Shown: one piece after another, positions 1 to 8,306 of the stretch
Position numbering within the stretch: position 1 is the first letter of the stretch
Layout: each line of letters begins with the position of its first letter
Source: an uncultured Granulosicoccus sp.
Lineage (GTDB): Bacteria; Pseudomonadota; Gammaproteobacteria; Granulosicoccales; Granulosicoccaceae
Length of the DNA stretch: 33,293 nucleotides
Direction: 5' to 3'
Assembly: GCA_947492525.1 (NCBI GenBank)
Contig: CANLNQ010000045.1
Location: 1-33,293, forward strand
Program-made: the position numbers and the translations under genes
The notes under the pieces: model-generated
Database searches by the model: none
Told to the model about the DNA's origin: nothing
Seen by the model: the letters and a program-made list of their open reading frames with translations, nothing else

Positions 1-157
1 GGTCAGGTCAGGTCAGGTCAGGTCAGGTCAGGTCAGGTCAGGTCAGGTCAGGTCAGGTCAGGTCAGGTCAGGTCAGGCCAGGTCAGGCCAGGCCAGGCCA
101 GGCCAGGCCAGGTGCAGGTGCAGGTGCAGGTGCAGGTGCAGGTGCAGGTGCAGGTCA
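1..157. repeat. Compound tandem repeat: GGTCA pentamers then GGTGCA hexamers
   Basis: Positions 1-75 are 15 perfect copies of GGTCA. Positions 76-110 are seven more pentamers, six of them GGCCA. Positions 111-152 are seven perfect copies of the hexamer GGTGCA, and one GGTCA closes the array at 153-157. The pentamer unit does not keep a reading frame and the open frames across it (Gln-Val or Thr-Cys repeats) do not look like protein, so it is probably noncoding. The array starts at base 1, so its true length is unknown. This fits an assembly that broke inside the repeat. Confidence 0.97.
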
Positions 158-435
158 GGGCATCTGCCATTGATCGGGGGCCAGCGTGTCTTTTTCCGGG
201 CATGGGTAGCGGAGCCGACTGTGCGCCCGATGGCGACGGTGCGGATGGCGAGTCGCCCGCCGGGCGCGGCACACTGCCCGAGGCGCCTTGTATCTGTCTG
301 ATTATATTGAAAAGGCGAATTATGATTACCGTTTTGCCTTCTTATCTTCGCCGGCGGAACACACTATGGTTGTGCTCGTGGTGCAGTCGATTCACCGTTG
401 ACTGCATGCCTTTCCTGACACAAGGACACTGACTC
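158..435. other. Intergenic region, no gene seen
   Basis: No convincing protein, RNA gene or terminator was found here. The open frames crossing it are unlike any protein family and begin in the repeat. The only clear element is a Shine-Dalgarno-like AAGGA at 421-425, ten bases before the ATG of the next gene. No well-spaced sigma70 promoter could be picked out. Confidence 0.6.
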
Positions 436-1233
436 ATGCAGAAAACCATTCTGATTACAGGCGCTACCGATGGTATCGGTCTGGAAACAGCGAAACGTCT
501 GGTGGGCGACGGGCATCATGTTTTGCTGCACGGACGCAACAGCGCAAAACTCGATGCTGTTCGCGAACAACTCGCCAGTCTGCCAGGAGCCGGGCCTGTC
601 GAGACTTTGGTCGCTGACCTGTCACACCTGGACGAGGTGGATGCCCTGGCAGATGCCGTCCTGGAGCGACACCAGAGCCTGGATGTATTGATCAACAATG
701 CCGGCGTGCTGAAGACTGAGAAGCCGATGACCAGAGACGGGCTGGATATCCGTTTCATGGTGAATACGATCGCGCCGTATCATCTGACTCGGCGCCTGTT
801 GCCGCTGATCGGCACTGCCGGTCGTGTGGTGAATCTCTCGTCAGCGGCTCAGGCGCCAGTGAACATCGATGCGCTGAAGGGGCAGGTGAATCTGGATGCC
901 ATGAGCGCCTACGCGCAGAGCAAGCTGGCCATCGCCATGTGGTCGATCTCGCTGGCCAGTGAAGCCGATGCGCCAGTGGTCATCGCTGTCAATCCGGGAT
1001 CCTTGCTGGCGAGCAAGATGGTGAAGGACGGCTTCGGCGTTGCCGGAAAGGACATCGGCATCGGCGCTGAAATCCTTTGCCGCGCTTCACTGGACGATGC
1101 CTTTGCGGACAAGTCCGGCCAGTATTTCGATAACGATTCAGGGCGCTTCACGGCCCCGCAAGCCGATGCGCTGAACCCGGCCAAGGTAGCCGAGACCGTT
1201 CAGGCCATCGAGGCTGTTCTGTCCCGTCTGTAG
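436..1233 (+). CDS. SDR family NAD(P)-dependent oxidoreductase (retinol-dehydrogenase-like subgroup)
   Basis: A cytoplasmic short-chain dehydrogenase of 265 residues. The nucleotide-binding motif TGATDGIG is at residues 8-15, and NNAG lies in LINNAGVL. The Ser pair in NLSSAAQ is at about 135-136 and YxxxK is Y159/K163 in SAYAQSK. The Ser-to-Tyr distance of about 23 residues is longer than the classical 13 and is typical of the retinol dehydrogenase/WWOX-like SDRs. Substrate and direction are unknown. AAGGA ten bases upstream supports the ATG at 436. It stands alone on its strand and converges with the lipoprotein gene, with three bases between the stop codons. Confidence 0.9.
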   Translation: MQKTILITGATDGIGLETAKRLVGDGHHVLLHGRNSAKLDAVREQLASLPGAGPVETLVADLSHLDEVDALADAVLERHQSLDVLINNAGVLKTEKPMTRDGLDIRFMVNTIAPYHLTRRLLPLIGTAGRVVNLSSAAQAPVNIDALKGQVNLDAMSAYAQSKLAIAMWSISLASEADAPVVIAVNPGSLLASKMVKDGFGVAGKDIGIGAEILCRASLDDAFADKSGQYFDNDSGRFTAPQADALNPAKVAETVQAIEAVLSRL

Positions 1234-1236
1234 GGG

Positions 1237-1914
1237 TCAGAACCTGTTGACGGTGTTCGCCGGCATCGCAGCCTGCGGATCCGAGTCCGGATCCGCCTGC
1301 GATAGCTGTTGCGCTTCAGGCAGGCTTGCATCCAGTTGTGTGATCACCCGGGAGAACATCTCCTCGGCGAAGTTGTCCCATTCCTTGTTGCCGCGGTTGC
1401 TGTCATTGTCGGGCATCGTGATGCGAATCTTGACCAGGGTGCCCTGATGTTCTGTCTGGTAGAGCAGGGTGTATGAGGCCAGATTCTGACGAAGATAGGT
1501 GGCCTGCACGCGCGCCACGGTCCGCATGCCATAGGCCTGGGTTCCGGCGTTGATCACATTGAAATTGGCGTAGTGGCCCTGGCGCGCTGCCTCGCCGATG
1601 GCCTGAATGGTTGCCTTGGTTGAACCCAGCACCAGCTGATTGTGAGCCAGTTCGCTGTTCTCCTCGGCGACGGGATAGATATAGACATCGGCGATACGGC
1701 GCTTGTGGGTATTGGCGTATCGCACCGAGTAGCCGCCAGAGCCGTCATCAAAGAACTTGTAGCCCTGCAACTCGAAACTCTGCAGCGTGTCCGGCAAGGT
1801 GCCGATCAGCATGGGTTCTTCCAGTGGCATCACCTCATCGGCCGGGGTGACGGTGGCGCAGGCACTGGTGAACAGCAGCGGCAGCAGCAAGGCTGCGAGT
1901 CGAGCGATTGGCAT
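1237..1914 (-). CDS. Putative lipoprotein of unknown function
   Basis: A protein of 225 residues with an N-terminal hydrophobic segment ending in LLFTSAC, which looks like a lipoprotein signal with Cys19 as the acylated residue. The -3 residue is Thr rather than the usual Leu, so lipidation is likely but not certain. The mature part has no motif I recognise. It alternates short beta-like stretches (SVRYANTHKRRIADVYIYP, TLVKIRITMP) and ends in a polar, Gln- and Asp-rich tail. It is probably in the periplasm or anchored to the outer membrane. A GGAAG about ten bases before the ATG supports the start. The next gene on this strand, the DUF1653 gene, lies 100 bases upstream, so co-transcription is possible. 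Confidence 0.75.
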   Translation of the reverse strand: MPIARLAALLLPLLFTSACATVTPADEVMPLEEPMLIGTLPDTLQSFELQGYKFFDDGSGGYSVRYANTHKRRIADVYIYPVAEENSELAHNQLVLGSTKATIQAIGEAARQGHYANFNVINAGTQAYGMRTVARVQATYLRQNLASYTLLYQTEHQGTLVKIRITMPDNDSNRGNKEWDNFAEEMFSRVITQLDASLPEAQQLSQADPDSDPQAAMPANTVNRF

Positions 1915-2014
1915 GGCAATGAATCTTCCAACAAGATTGCAAGGCCATTTCGCAAGATCCGAGCCGATGCTCGATCAATAGGTCGATAAGACAGGTTTCG
2001 CTGTCTGCGTTCTG

Positions 2015-2326
2015 TTAACCAGTTTTCATTGCAGCTGACAAGCTGCGTTCGTTGGTCTCGAGTAGTGTGAAGCGCTCAGTCACGGCGGCATCTCCGGCCG
2101 TACTGTCAGCCGGGTCAGCGTTGTTGACGGGCTCCAGCCACAGGGACAGCGGGCGCAGCCAGAATCCTCGCTCGGCATACAAGGCCTGATAGACCACCAG
2201 CCATTCTTCGGTCTCGGAATGCCTGGCCATCCCCAGGACCTGGTACTCGGATCCCTTGTAATGGCGGTACAGGCCGGGTAACGGTGAATTGGCCGGTTCC
2301 TGCGATGTTGCCTCAGTCTTTATCAT
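2015..2326 (-). CDS. DUF1653 domain-containing protein
   Basis: A small cytoplasmic protein of 103 residues. The segment from LPGLYRHYKG through YQVLGMARHSETEE and VVYQAL to FWLRPL has the pattern of the DUF1653 family: G-x-YRHYKG at the front, an ETEE/VVYQ core and an R-P-x-x-x-W end. The function of this family is not known to me. The frame also opens upstream at a TTG (2332), but the ATG at 2326 is the more usual choice. The gene is divergent from the SLT lipoprotein gene, with 43 bases between the two start codons, so both promoters must lie in or overlap this short gap. Confidence 0.85.
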   Translation of the reverse strand: MIKTEATSQEPANSPLPGLYRHYKGSEYQVLGMARHSETEEWLVVYQALYAERGFWLRPLSLWLEPVNNADPADSTAGDAAVTERFTLLETNERSLSAAMKTG

Positions 2327-2369
2327 TACCAAACTTTCGCTGTGCGGAATTGCTCACTACACTATCACC

Positions 2370-3008
2370 ATGAATCGTCTTGCTGCACTCGGGCCATTGC
2401 CGAGAACCCTGATATTGATCGTCATGCTGGCACTGTTGCAGGGCTGTGCTACGGCTCGGCCGAGTAACCCCGGTGATGTCTGCTCGATCTTCAAGGAGAA
2501 GCGAGGCTGGCACAAGACGGCACTGAAAGCACAGAAGAAGTGGGGTACGTCCATGCACATCCCGATGGCTTTCATGTATCAGGAGTCCGGCTTCAACGCC
2601 AAGGCGAAGCCTGCCAGACGCCGACTGCTGGGTTTCATTCCCTGGCGTCGGCCCAGCTCCGCCTATGGTTATGCGCAGGTCATCGACGGCACCTGGCGAG
2701 AATACCTTCGTGCCACCGGCGATTACTGGCGGGTTCGACACGACTTTGCCGATGCCACCGATTTCGTTCACTGGTATGTGCGACAGGCGGCCCGTCGCAA
2801 CGGCATCTCCACCAGCGATGTTGCCAATCTGTATCTGAACTACCACGAAGGGCCGGGTGGCTTTGCCCGGAACACGCACAGACAGAAGCCCTGGCTGATC
2901 AAGGTGGCGACGGGTGTGCAGACACGCTCACAGCGATACCATGCGCAGTATCAGCAATGCCGAGAGTCGCTCAAGCCCGGATTTCTGGGTCGTCTGCTTG
3001 GATGGTAG
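2370..3008 (+). CDS. SLT-domain lipoprotein, putative lytic transglycosylase
   Basis: A protein of 212 residues with a lipoprotein signal ending in LLQGC (Cys26), so probably anchored in the outer membrane facing the periplasm. The SLT (lysozyme-like) fold is suggested by YQESGFNAKAKP, where Glu72 is the likely catalytic residue, followed by SAYGYAQVIDGTWREY and YLNYHEGPGGF. Family members cleave the MurNAc-GlcNAc bond of peptidoglycan, leaving a 1,6-anhydro end. The frame is open further upstream, but that part would run into the divergent gene. The ATG at 2370 puts a proper signal peptide at the front. The last 38 bases overlap the 3' end of the convergent ogt gene. Confidence 0.85.
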   Translation: MNRLAALGPLPRTLILIVMLALLQGCATARPSNPGDVCSIFKEKRGWHKTALKAQKKWGTSMHIPMAFMYQESGFNAKAKPARRRLLGFIPWRRPSSAYGYAQVIDGTWREYLRATGDYWRVRHDFADATDFVHWYVRQAARRNGISTSDVANLYLNYHEGPGGFARNTHRQKPWLIKVATGVQTRSQRYHAQYQQCRESLKPGFLGRLLGW

Positions 3009-3498
3009 CTTCAAAGCCGAACAGCTGACCTTCACCGCGCTCATGGCTCAACAGCCATTGCTTGGTCAGCAGGCCACCACCGAAACCGGTGAGTCTGCCA
3101 CTGGCCGCGATGACGCGGTGACAGGGAATGATGATAGGCAGGGGATTGGCGCCATTGGCTGCGCCGACCGCACGGCTCGCCCGCGGTTTGCCCAGGCGTT
3201 TTGCCAGATCGCCGTAACTGCAGGTGCTGGCGTAATCGATGGTATTCAGAGCCTGCCACACGGCATTCTGGAATTCGGTGCCGTTGGGTGCCAGAGGCAG
3301 TGAAAAATGCTGTCGGCTGCCTTCGAAGTATTCATCGAGCTGCTGACGCACCTCATCGAAGCGCGACGGGTTCGGCAGCCAGTGTTCCGGGGCGGCAAAG
3401 GCTCGGCTACCCTGTGGGAAGATGATGTGGCGCAGTCCGACTTCATCCGCTGCCAGGGTCAGGGTACCGATTGGAGTGTCGTGAGTAGTGATATGCAT
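2971..3498 (-). CDS. ogt: Methylated-DNA--[protein]-cysteine S-methyltransferase (Ogt type)
   Basis: A suicide DNA-repair protein of 175 residues that moves the alkyl group from O6-alkylguanine (and O4-alkylthymine) to its own cysteine. The active-site motif PCHRV is present with acceptor Cys126. The helix-turn-helix region FQNAVWQALNTI and SYGDLAKRLGKPRASRAVGAANGANP precedes it, and the C-terminal GRLTGFGGGLLTKQWLLxHE is intact. There is no Ada regulatory domain, so this is the stand-alone type. I chose the ATG at 3498 because it gives the usual start of the domain (MHITTHDTPIGTL). An upstream in-frame start would add 22 residues that run into hlyU. It converges with and overlaps the SLT gene and diverges from hlyU by 40 bases. 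Confidence 0.95.
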   Translation of the reverse strand: MHITTHDTPIGTLTLAADEVGLRHIIFPQGSRAFAAPEHWLPNPSRFDEVRQQLDEYFEGSRQHFSLPLAPNGTEFQNAVWQALNTIDYASTCSYGDLAKRLGKPRASRAVGAANGANPLPIIIPCHRVIAASGRLTGFGGGLLTKQWLLSHERGEGQLFGFEATIQADDPEIRA

Positions 3499-3538
3499 GG
3501 TCGGGTTATGATGCCTCAAACAGGTAACGGAGACACTC

Positions 3539-3847
3539 ATGGGATTAGGTAAGTTGTTCGGCAAACTTCTCGGTGGTGGTGCTGGCGATTCGGCTCCCGC
3601 GGCACAGGCCGAAGAGCCGGTCGATTACAAGGGCTTCATGATAACGGCTGCGCCGATCAATGAGGGCGGTCAATTTCGTACAGCGGGAAGCATAGCCAAG
3701 ATTTTCGATGGTGAAGAGAAATCGGTGCAGTTCATCCGTGCCGATAACCACAGTGATCGAGCATCGGCGGTCACCCATTCCGAGCGCAAGGCCCAGCAGA
3801 TTGTAGACGAACAGGGAGACGCCATCTTTCAGCGCGAAAACGTGTGA
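3539..3847 (+). CDS. HlyU family protein
   Basis: A protein of 102 residues. After a Gly/Ala-rich N-terminus comes the HlyU-family core VDYKGFMITAAPINEGGQFR, then AGSIAKIF, QFIRAD and KAQQIVDEQGDAIF. The Pfam HlyU family is named after a virulence activator, but this short beta-rich type is different from the ArsR-type HlyU of Vibrio cholerae, and its molecular role is not established. A direct regulatory role here is therefore only a possibility. A GGAG six bases before the ATG gives a good ribosome site. The stop codon overlaps the ATG of the protease gene (TGATG), so the two are probably translated as a pair. Confidence 0.85.
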   Translation: MGLGKLFGKLLGGGAGDSAPAAQAEEPVDYKGFMITAAPINEGGQFRTAGSIAKIFDGEEKSVQFIRADNHSDRASAVTHSERKAQQIVDEQGDAIFQRENV

Positions 3848-5337
3848 TGTCGGCAGGGCCCGCGAGGTGCTTGTCGATTGCCGCCTTGCTATTGCAGGCC
3901 GGTACCTTGCTGGCAGCAGATCCACCGCTGCCGGCAGTGTCGATGACCATGATCGACGACGTGGCTTCACTGCGCGTGGCATTGGTGGATTCCGGCGTCG
4001 ATTACCGGCAGAGCTTCATCAATGAAAGACTGGCCCGTCAGGCAGACGGCTCGTTGCTGGGGCATGATTTCTGGGATCTTGATCCTCTGCCATTCGATGC
4101 CCATCCGGATGATCGTGGCTTTGTTCAACGGCACGGTACGGCCACCGCATCCGTGCTGTTGCGCGAAGCACCTGAAGTCTTGCTGGTGCCGTATCGCTAT
4201 CCGCGTCCCGACATGCAACGCATGCAGGCTCTGGTTGAACATGCCGCCGAGAACGCCGTGCGCGTCGTCGGTCTGCCGCTGGGAGGCAACAGACGCGACC
4301 AGTGGGTGGCATTCGAAGCCGCTGCCCGCAAGCACCCGGAGATCCTCTTCGTGGCCTCCGCAGGCAACAACGGACGAGATATCGATCAGCAACCCGTGTA
4401 TCCGGCCGCCCTGGACCTGCCCAATCTACTGGTCGTAACCTCCGCTGATGACTTTGCCAGGCCGGCCGAAGGGGTCAACTGGGGGCGTGGCAGTGTCGAC
4501 TACATGGTCCCGGCCGAACATGTTGCGGTCACCCATTTCGGTGGCAGGTCGGCTTATGCGGCCGGCAGCAGCTATGCGGTTCCGCGGGTGGTGGCACTGG
4601 CTGCGCGCTGGCTACAGGCCAATCCGGACTGGACCGTTGAACAGCTGCTTTCAGCCTTGCGTCGCCAGTTCGCCAACGGTGCCTTTGCCCGCCAGATCGC
4701 TCATGGCTATCTGCACGACCCTCTGTACGACCCCTGGCAATCGGTTCGGATCATGGACAGCCGTGACTGGTCATCCCCGTTGACCATTGACGGGCCGGTA
4801 CGTGTGGTACCGCTGGACGCGCTGATTCTCGATGAGCGCTGGTCCCTGGAGCAGGTTGAGAGCATTCTGAACGAGGCGCAGTCCATACTGGCGCAATGCG
4901 ATGTGCAATTCAGTGAGGTGAAATTGCGGCGTGTGCAGGCACCTGACTATCTGCGTGATCTGGAGACCGGACGTGCCAGAACCCTGTTCGATGCCGTGCG
5001 TTTGAGTGGTCCGCAGCGGCGGGTGACGGCTGTCTTCGCGCGCGACACTCGCATGAGCCAGCCCTACGATGCCGAAGCCTTCGGGCGGGGTAATACGCGC
5101 ACACGTGCCTGGATGAGCGATACGGTCTGGTTGACGCTGGCCTTGCAGGATCAGGGCATCGCGCTGGCCCATGAACTGTTTCATGTACTGGCCAATTCCG
5201 GGGTTCACTCGGATAACGACGGAAACCTGATGCTGCGCAGAACCACTGGCAGCAATCGCACCCTGAGCGCGGAACAATGTGAGCAACTGGGTAGCCATGG
5301 CGCAGACACTGGCGAGGGCGGCATGAGCCGGGATTGA
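3847..5337 (+). CDS. Secreted subtilisin-like (S8) serine protease fused to a HExxH zincin-like domain
   Basis: A protein of 496 residues that begins with a signal peptide (hydrophobic AALLLQAGTLLA, cut near AA-DPP). Residues 40-270 look like a subtilase: Asp48 in ALVDSGVDY, His96 in RHGTATASVL, the oxyanion-hole Asn in SAGNNG, and Ser242 in GSSYAVPR. All triad residues are present. Residues from about 300 form a second domain with LAHELFHVLANSGVHSD, giving zinc ligands His442 and His446 with Glu443 as base and His454 as a likely third ligand, followed by NLM as in zincins. The spacing to the third His is eight residues, not the six of classical metzincins. The ATG at 3847 overlaps the hlyU stop; a GTG three bases earlier is the alternative start. 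Substrates are unknown. Confidence 0.85.
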   Translation: MSAGPARCLSIAALLLQAGTLLAADPPLPAVSMTMIDDVASLRVALVDSGVDYRQSFINERLARQADGSLLGHDFWDLDPLPFDAHPDDRGFVQRHGTATASVLLREAPEVLLVPYRYPRPDMQRMQALVEHAAENAVRVVGLPLGGNRRDQWVAFEAAARKHPEILFVASAGNNGRDIDQQPVYPAALDLPNLLVVTSADDFARPAEGVNWGRGSVDYMVPAEHVAVTHFGGRSAYAAGSSYAVPRVVALAARWLQANPDWTVEQLLSALRRQFANGAFARQIAHGYLHDPLYDPWQSVRIMDSRDWSSPLTIDGPVRVVPLDALILDERWSLEQVESILNEAQSILAQCDVQFSEVKLRRVQAPDYLRDLETGRARTLFDAVRLSGPQRRVTAVFARDTRMSQPYDAEAFGRGNTRTRAWMSDTVWLTLALQDQGIALAHELFHVLANSGVHSDNDGNLMLRRTTGSNRTLSAEQCEQLGSHGADTGEGGMSRD

Positions 5338-5433
5338 AAAATCTGCCTGACACGGTCAACTATTGGCAACTTCTGCCGCTAGAGGAGGGATGCAAGACCC
5401 TATCTCGACCCCTATACGTGTTCAGGAAGATAC

Positions 5434-6633
5434 ATGAGCTCATTTCATATCGCCCGTCAGCCCATACTGGACACCCACGGAAAGACGTTCGGATACGAAT
5501 TGTTGTTTCGTTCATCCGAGAAGAACGCCTACGATCCAACCGTGGATGGCAACACGGCAACCTCCACGGTACTGTTCAATTCCGTCGCCGAGATAGGGCT
5601 GGACAAACTGGTCGGCAATTCGCTGGCATTCATCAATCTGACCAATCTGTTTTTCGAGCAACCCGAAACGCTCGATCTGATGCCCGTGGGACGTTGCGTG
5701 CTGGAAGTACTGGAAACCGTCGAAGTCAACGATGAGGTCGTGGCGGGGGTGCAGCAGCTGCGCAAGAAAGGACATCTGATTGCTCTGGATGATTTCGTGG
5801 ACCCGGAACGCTTCGAGCGCTTGTTGCCGCTGGCGGATATCGTCAAATACGATATCACCCAGCATTCCATGGAGTCACTGGCCGCACACTGCGAGCAGGA
5901 CCACGCCGCCGGCAGGCGCTCACTGGCGGAGCGTGTGGAAACGCATGAAAAACTCGAGGCCTTGAAAGCCTGTGGTTTCGATTATTTCCAGGGCTATTAC
6001 TTTGCCAAGCCTCTGATCATCAGTGGCTCCAAGATGCCCGAGAATCGCGTCGCGCTGATGCAGCTGATTGCCGAGATCAACAATCCGGACTCCACGATTG
6101 ATGATCTGGCAGAAATCGTCGGGCGTGATGTCTCGTTGGCGGTCCGTACCATCAAGTACGTGAATTCCCCGATGAATGGTCTGACAACCGAAGTGGAATC
6201 GATACGACAGGCCGCTGTTCTGCTGGGGCGAAGCATCATCAGTAACTGGGTCACATTACTGGTCATGAGTCGTGTGGATGATCAGCCATCGGAGTTGATC
6301 AAACTGGCGCTCGTACGGGCGCGGTTCTGTCAGCTGGTTGCCCAGGAAGAGCAGGGTGATGATGCTCGGTCCTTCACATTGGGCCTGTTGTCGCTGCTCG
6401 ATGTGTTCATGGGCAGCACGATGGAAGAGGCACTGGCTGAAGTCACGATCAATGAGGAACTGCGTTGTGAACTGATGACCCGACAGGGCGATGGCGGTCG
6501 CATGCTGGGCTGGGTGGAGTGTCTGGAGCAGGGCAATGCCGACCATATCGACGATGAGGCTGTCGAGATGGCCGGCAGACATTATCAGAGTGCAACCGTC
6601 TGGGCCGAGGAAATCGCAGGTCAGTTGCTCTGA
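5434..6633 (+). CDS. EAL-HDOD domain signalling protein
   Basis: A cytoplasmic protein of 399 residues. The N-terminal half is an EAL-like domain (IARQPILDTHGKTFGYELLFR, INLTNLFF, CVLEVLE, IALDDF, IVKYDI, FDYFQGYYFAKP). The EAL signature itself is ELL, and several metal-binding acids look altered, so cyclic-di-GMP hydrolysis is doubtful. The C-terminal half from about residue 205 is an HDOD domain (LMQLIAEINNPDSTIDDLAEIVGRD, then YVNSP and IRQAAVLLG), a non-catalytic relative of HD phosphohydrolases. This is the same architecture as the YuxH/CdgJ group, which affects motility and surface behaviour in other bacteria. AGGAAG before the ATG supports the start. The 3' end overlaps davB by 13 bases in the opposite direction. 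Confidence 0.92.
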   Translation: MSSFHIARQPILDTHGKTFGYELLFRSSEKNAYDPTVDGNTATSTVLFNSVAEIGLDKLVGNSLAFINLTNLFFEQPETLDLMPVGRCVLEVLETVEVNDEVVAGVQQLRKKGHLIALDDFVDPERFERLLPLADIVKYDITQHSMESLAAHCEQDHAAGRRSLAERVETHEKLEALKACGFDYFQGYYFAKPLIISGSKMPENRVALMQLIAEINNPDSTIDDLAEIVGRDVSLAVRTIKYVNSPMNGLTTEVESIRQAAVLLGRSIISNWVTLLVMSRVDDQPSELIKLALVRARFCQLVAQEEQGDDARSFTLGLLSLLDVFMGSTMEEALAEVTINEELRCELMTRQGDGGRMLGWVECLEQGNADHIDDEAVEMAGRHYQSATVWAEEIAGQLL

Positions 6634-8306
6634 AGCCCTCGTTCATCGTCAGTTGCATCCAGGTCCAGAGGGGCCAGACTGGCAAAAAGATCGCCGGGGC
6701 CGGGGTTGGCAGGAGCCGTTTTTCCGCCCAGGTGACGAGTGATTCCCCAGACCGCGTTCAGTGCTGTCTGTACGGCCCCTTCGGCCCATCCCGGTGTCCA
6801 TGACACATCGTCGCCGGCGATGAAGATGCCACGCTGTTCATCCGGCATGCCCTCCTGCATGAAATGCGAGAACATGCGGCGATTGTAGCGATAGTGGCCG
6901 GGCAGGGCGCCCTTGAAGGCGCCGAGGAAGTTCGGATCAGCCTCCCATGAAATCGTGATCGGCTTGCCGATGACATGGCTGCGGATATCCAGATCCGGAT
7001 AGATCTTCTGCAAGGCATCCAGAGCCAGACGCGCCCTGTCTTCAGCGGGCAGTGGCAGCATTTTCAGGGCATCGGCCATCCAGGTATAGCTCAGGCAGAT
7101 CACCGCGGGTTGATCGTCACCGTTGTCGAACAGATAGGTGCCCCGTGTCAGTCGATCCGTCAGGGTCATGCCCATGCAGGGCAGACCGTTTTCCTCGTTC
7201 CTGTCCTTCCAGAACGGTCTGTCCACCATCACGAAGGTCTTGGATGATTGCATGTAGCTGGTTCTGTCCAGCGCCATCCAGTTATCCTGAGAGAAGAGCT
7301 GCTCGTCGGTTTCGATGCTGGTGGTCAGCAGCCAGCTCTGGCAGGTTGCCAGTACCGCCGGGAAATCACGTTCATTACCGAATTCATCGGTAACGCGTAT
7401 CGTCTGCGCATCCACTCGATCGATCTTGCGCGCACCCGAGCGGGTCGCGCCCTTGTTCAGGCTGCACAGTGATGTACCGGCCGGCCAATGCTGACAATCG
7501 GGCGTGGCTGTCCACAGCCCGCGCGGCAGTTGCTCGGCGCCGCCGACGATGTAGTGCTGGTGATCATCGCACTCGGTCAGCACCACGCGCAGTATCTCGA
7601 GCATGGTATTGCGAAAATCCGAATCCCAGCCTCCGGTGCCGAAGCCGACCTGGCCAAAGACCTCGCGGTGACGGAAAGTCAGGTTCTGGAACGATCGTGA
7701 CGTGGCGATGAAATCATAGAAGGTGCGGTCGTCCCATTCGTGTACCAGCTGGTTCCAGTAGTGCTTGATGGTGACGACGTCCCGTTCGGCTATGGCTTTC
7801 TGCAGTTCGGAGAACCAGGCCTCTTCATCGAGTGCCGTGGCCCAGGCGGTGGCCACTTCGCGGTACAGCGGAGGCAGATCATCCATGTCACGTGCATACA
7901 AGGCTTCACCGGCAAGATCGATGACGGTCACCCCGGCGGCCTCGGTCAAGGGGTTCGGAAACGGTCTTCGCTCCAGTTGCAGCAGGTCGGCGTAGTGGTT
8001 GAAGGTGGTGGCAGACTCCGGGAATCGCATGCCGCCCAGCTCGGCAATGCTGGTCGGTGAATTCAGGAAGGGCTCTGAACGCAGTCGCCCACCCATGCGA
8101 CCGCTTTCGAAGATCAGCGGACGCAAACCAAGCTTCATCAATTCGAAGGCGGCAACCATGCCGGATACACCGGCGCCGATCACCGCGATGCTCTGTCCAT
8201 GCCGATCCGCCGGCAGACTGCCCAGGCCGGCACCACTGGAAACCCAGTTATCGTAGGCGAATGGAAAATCCGGTCCGAAGACCGAAACACGCTGGCGTTC
8301 ACTCAT
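6621..8306 (-). CDS. davB: L-lysine 2-monooxygenase (FAD-dependent)
   Basis: A flavoprotein of 561 residues that converts L-lysine and oxygen to 5-aminovaleramide, CO2 and water, the first step of the aminovalerate pathway. The FAD-binding motif GAGVSG is at residues 44-49. The following blocks match the Pseudomonas putida DavB pattern as I remember it: FGPDFPFAYDNW at the front, AFELMKLGLRPLIFES, GGRLRSEPF, AELGGMRFPES, WDDRTFYDFIATSRSF and REVFGQVGFGTGGWDSDFRN. The related tryptophan 2-monooxygenase (IaaM) is the main alternative, but the davA neighbour favours lysine. The ATG at 8306 overlaps the davA stop (ATGA). A longer in-frame opening upstream is rejected because it would cover davA. 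Confidence 0.93.
   Translation of the reverse strand: MSERQRVSVFGPDFPFAYDNWVSSGAGLGSLPADRHGQSIAVIGAGVSGMVAAFELMKLGLRPLIFESGRMGGRLRSEPFLNSPTSIAELGGMRFPESATTFNHYADLLQLERRPFPNPLTEAAGVTVIDLAGEALYARDMDDLPPLYREVATAWATALDEEAWFSELQKAIAERDVVTIKHYWNQLVHEWDDRTFYDFIATSRSFQNLTFRHREVFGQVGFGTGGWDSDFRNTMLEILRVVLTECDDHQHYIVGGAEQLPRGLWTATPDCQHWPAGTSLCSLNKGATRSGARKIDRVDAQTIRVTDEFGNERDFPAVLATCQSWLLTTSIETDEQLFSQDNWMALDRTSYMQSSKTFVMVDRPFWKDRNEENGLPCMGMTLTDRLTRGTYLFDNGDDQPAVICLSYTWMADALKMLPLPAEDRARLALDALQKIYPDLDIRSHVIGKPITISWEADPNFLGAFKGALPGHYRYNRRMFSHFMQEGMPDEQRGIFIAGDDVSWTPGWAEGAVQTALNAVWGITRHLGGKTAPANPGPGDLFASLAPLDLDATDDERGLQSN

Noticed and set aside
112..432. Plus-strand frame beginning with Gln-Val repeats
   Set aside because: It starts in the hexamer array and continues into sequence with no protein character and no ribosome site.
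1989..2006. AGACAG-GTTTCG-CTGTCT hairpin as a terminator of the DUF1653 gene
   Set aside because: The stem is only six bases with no T-run on the relevant strand.
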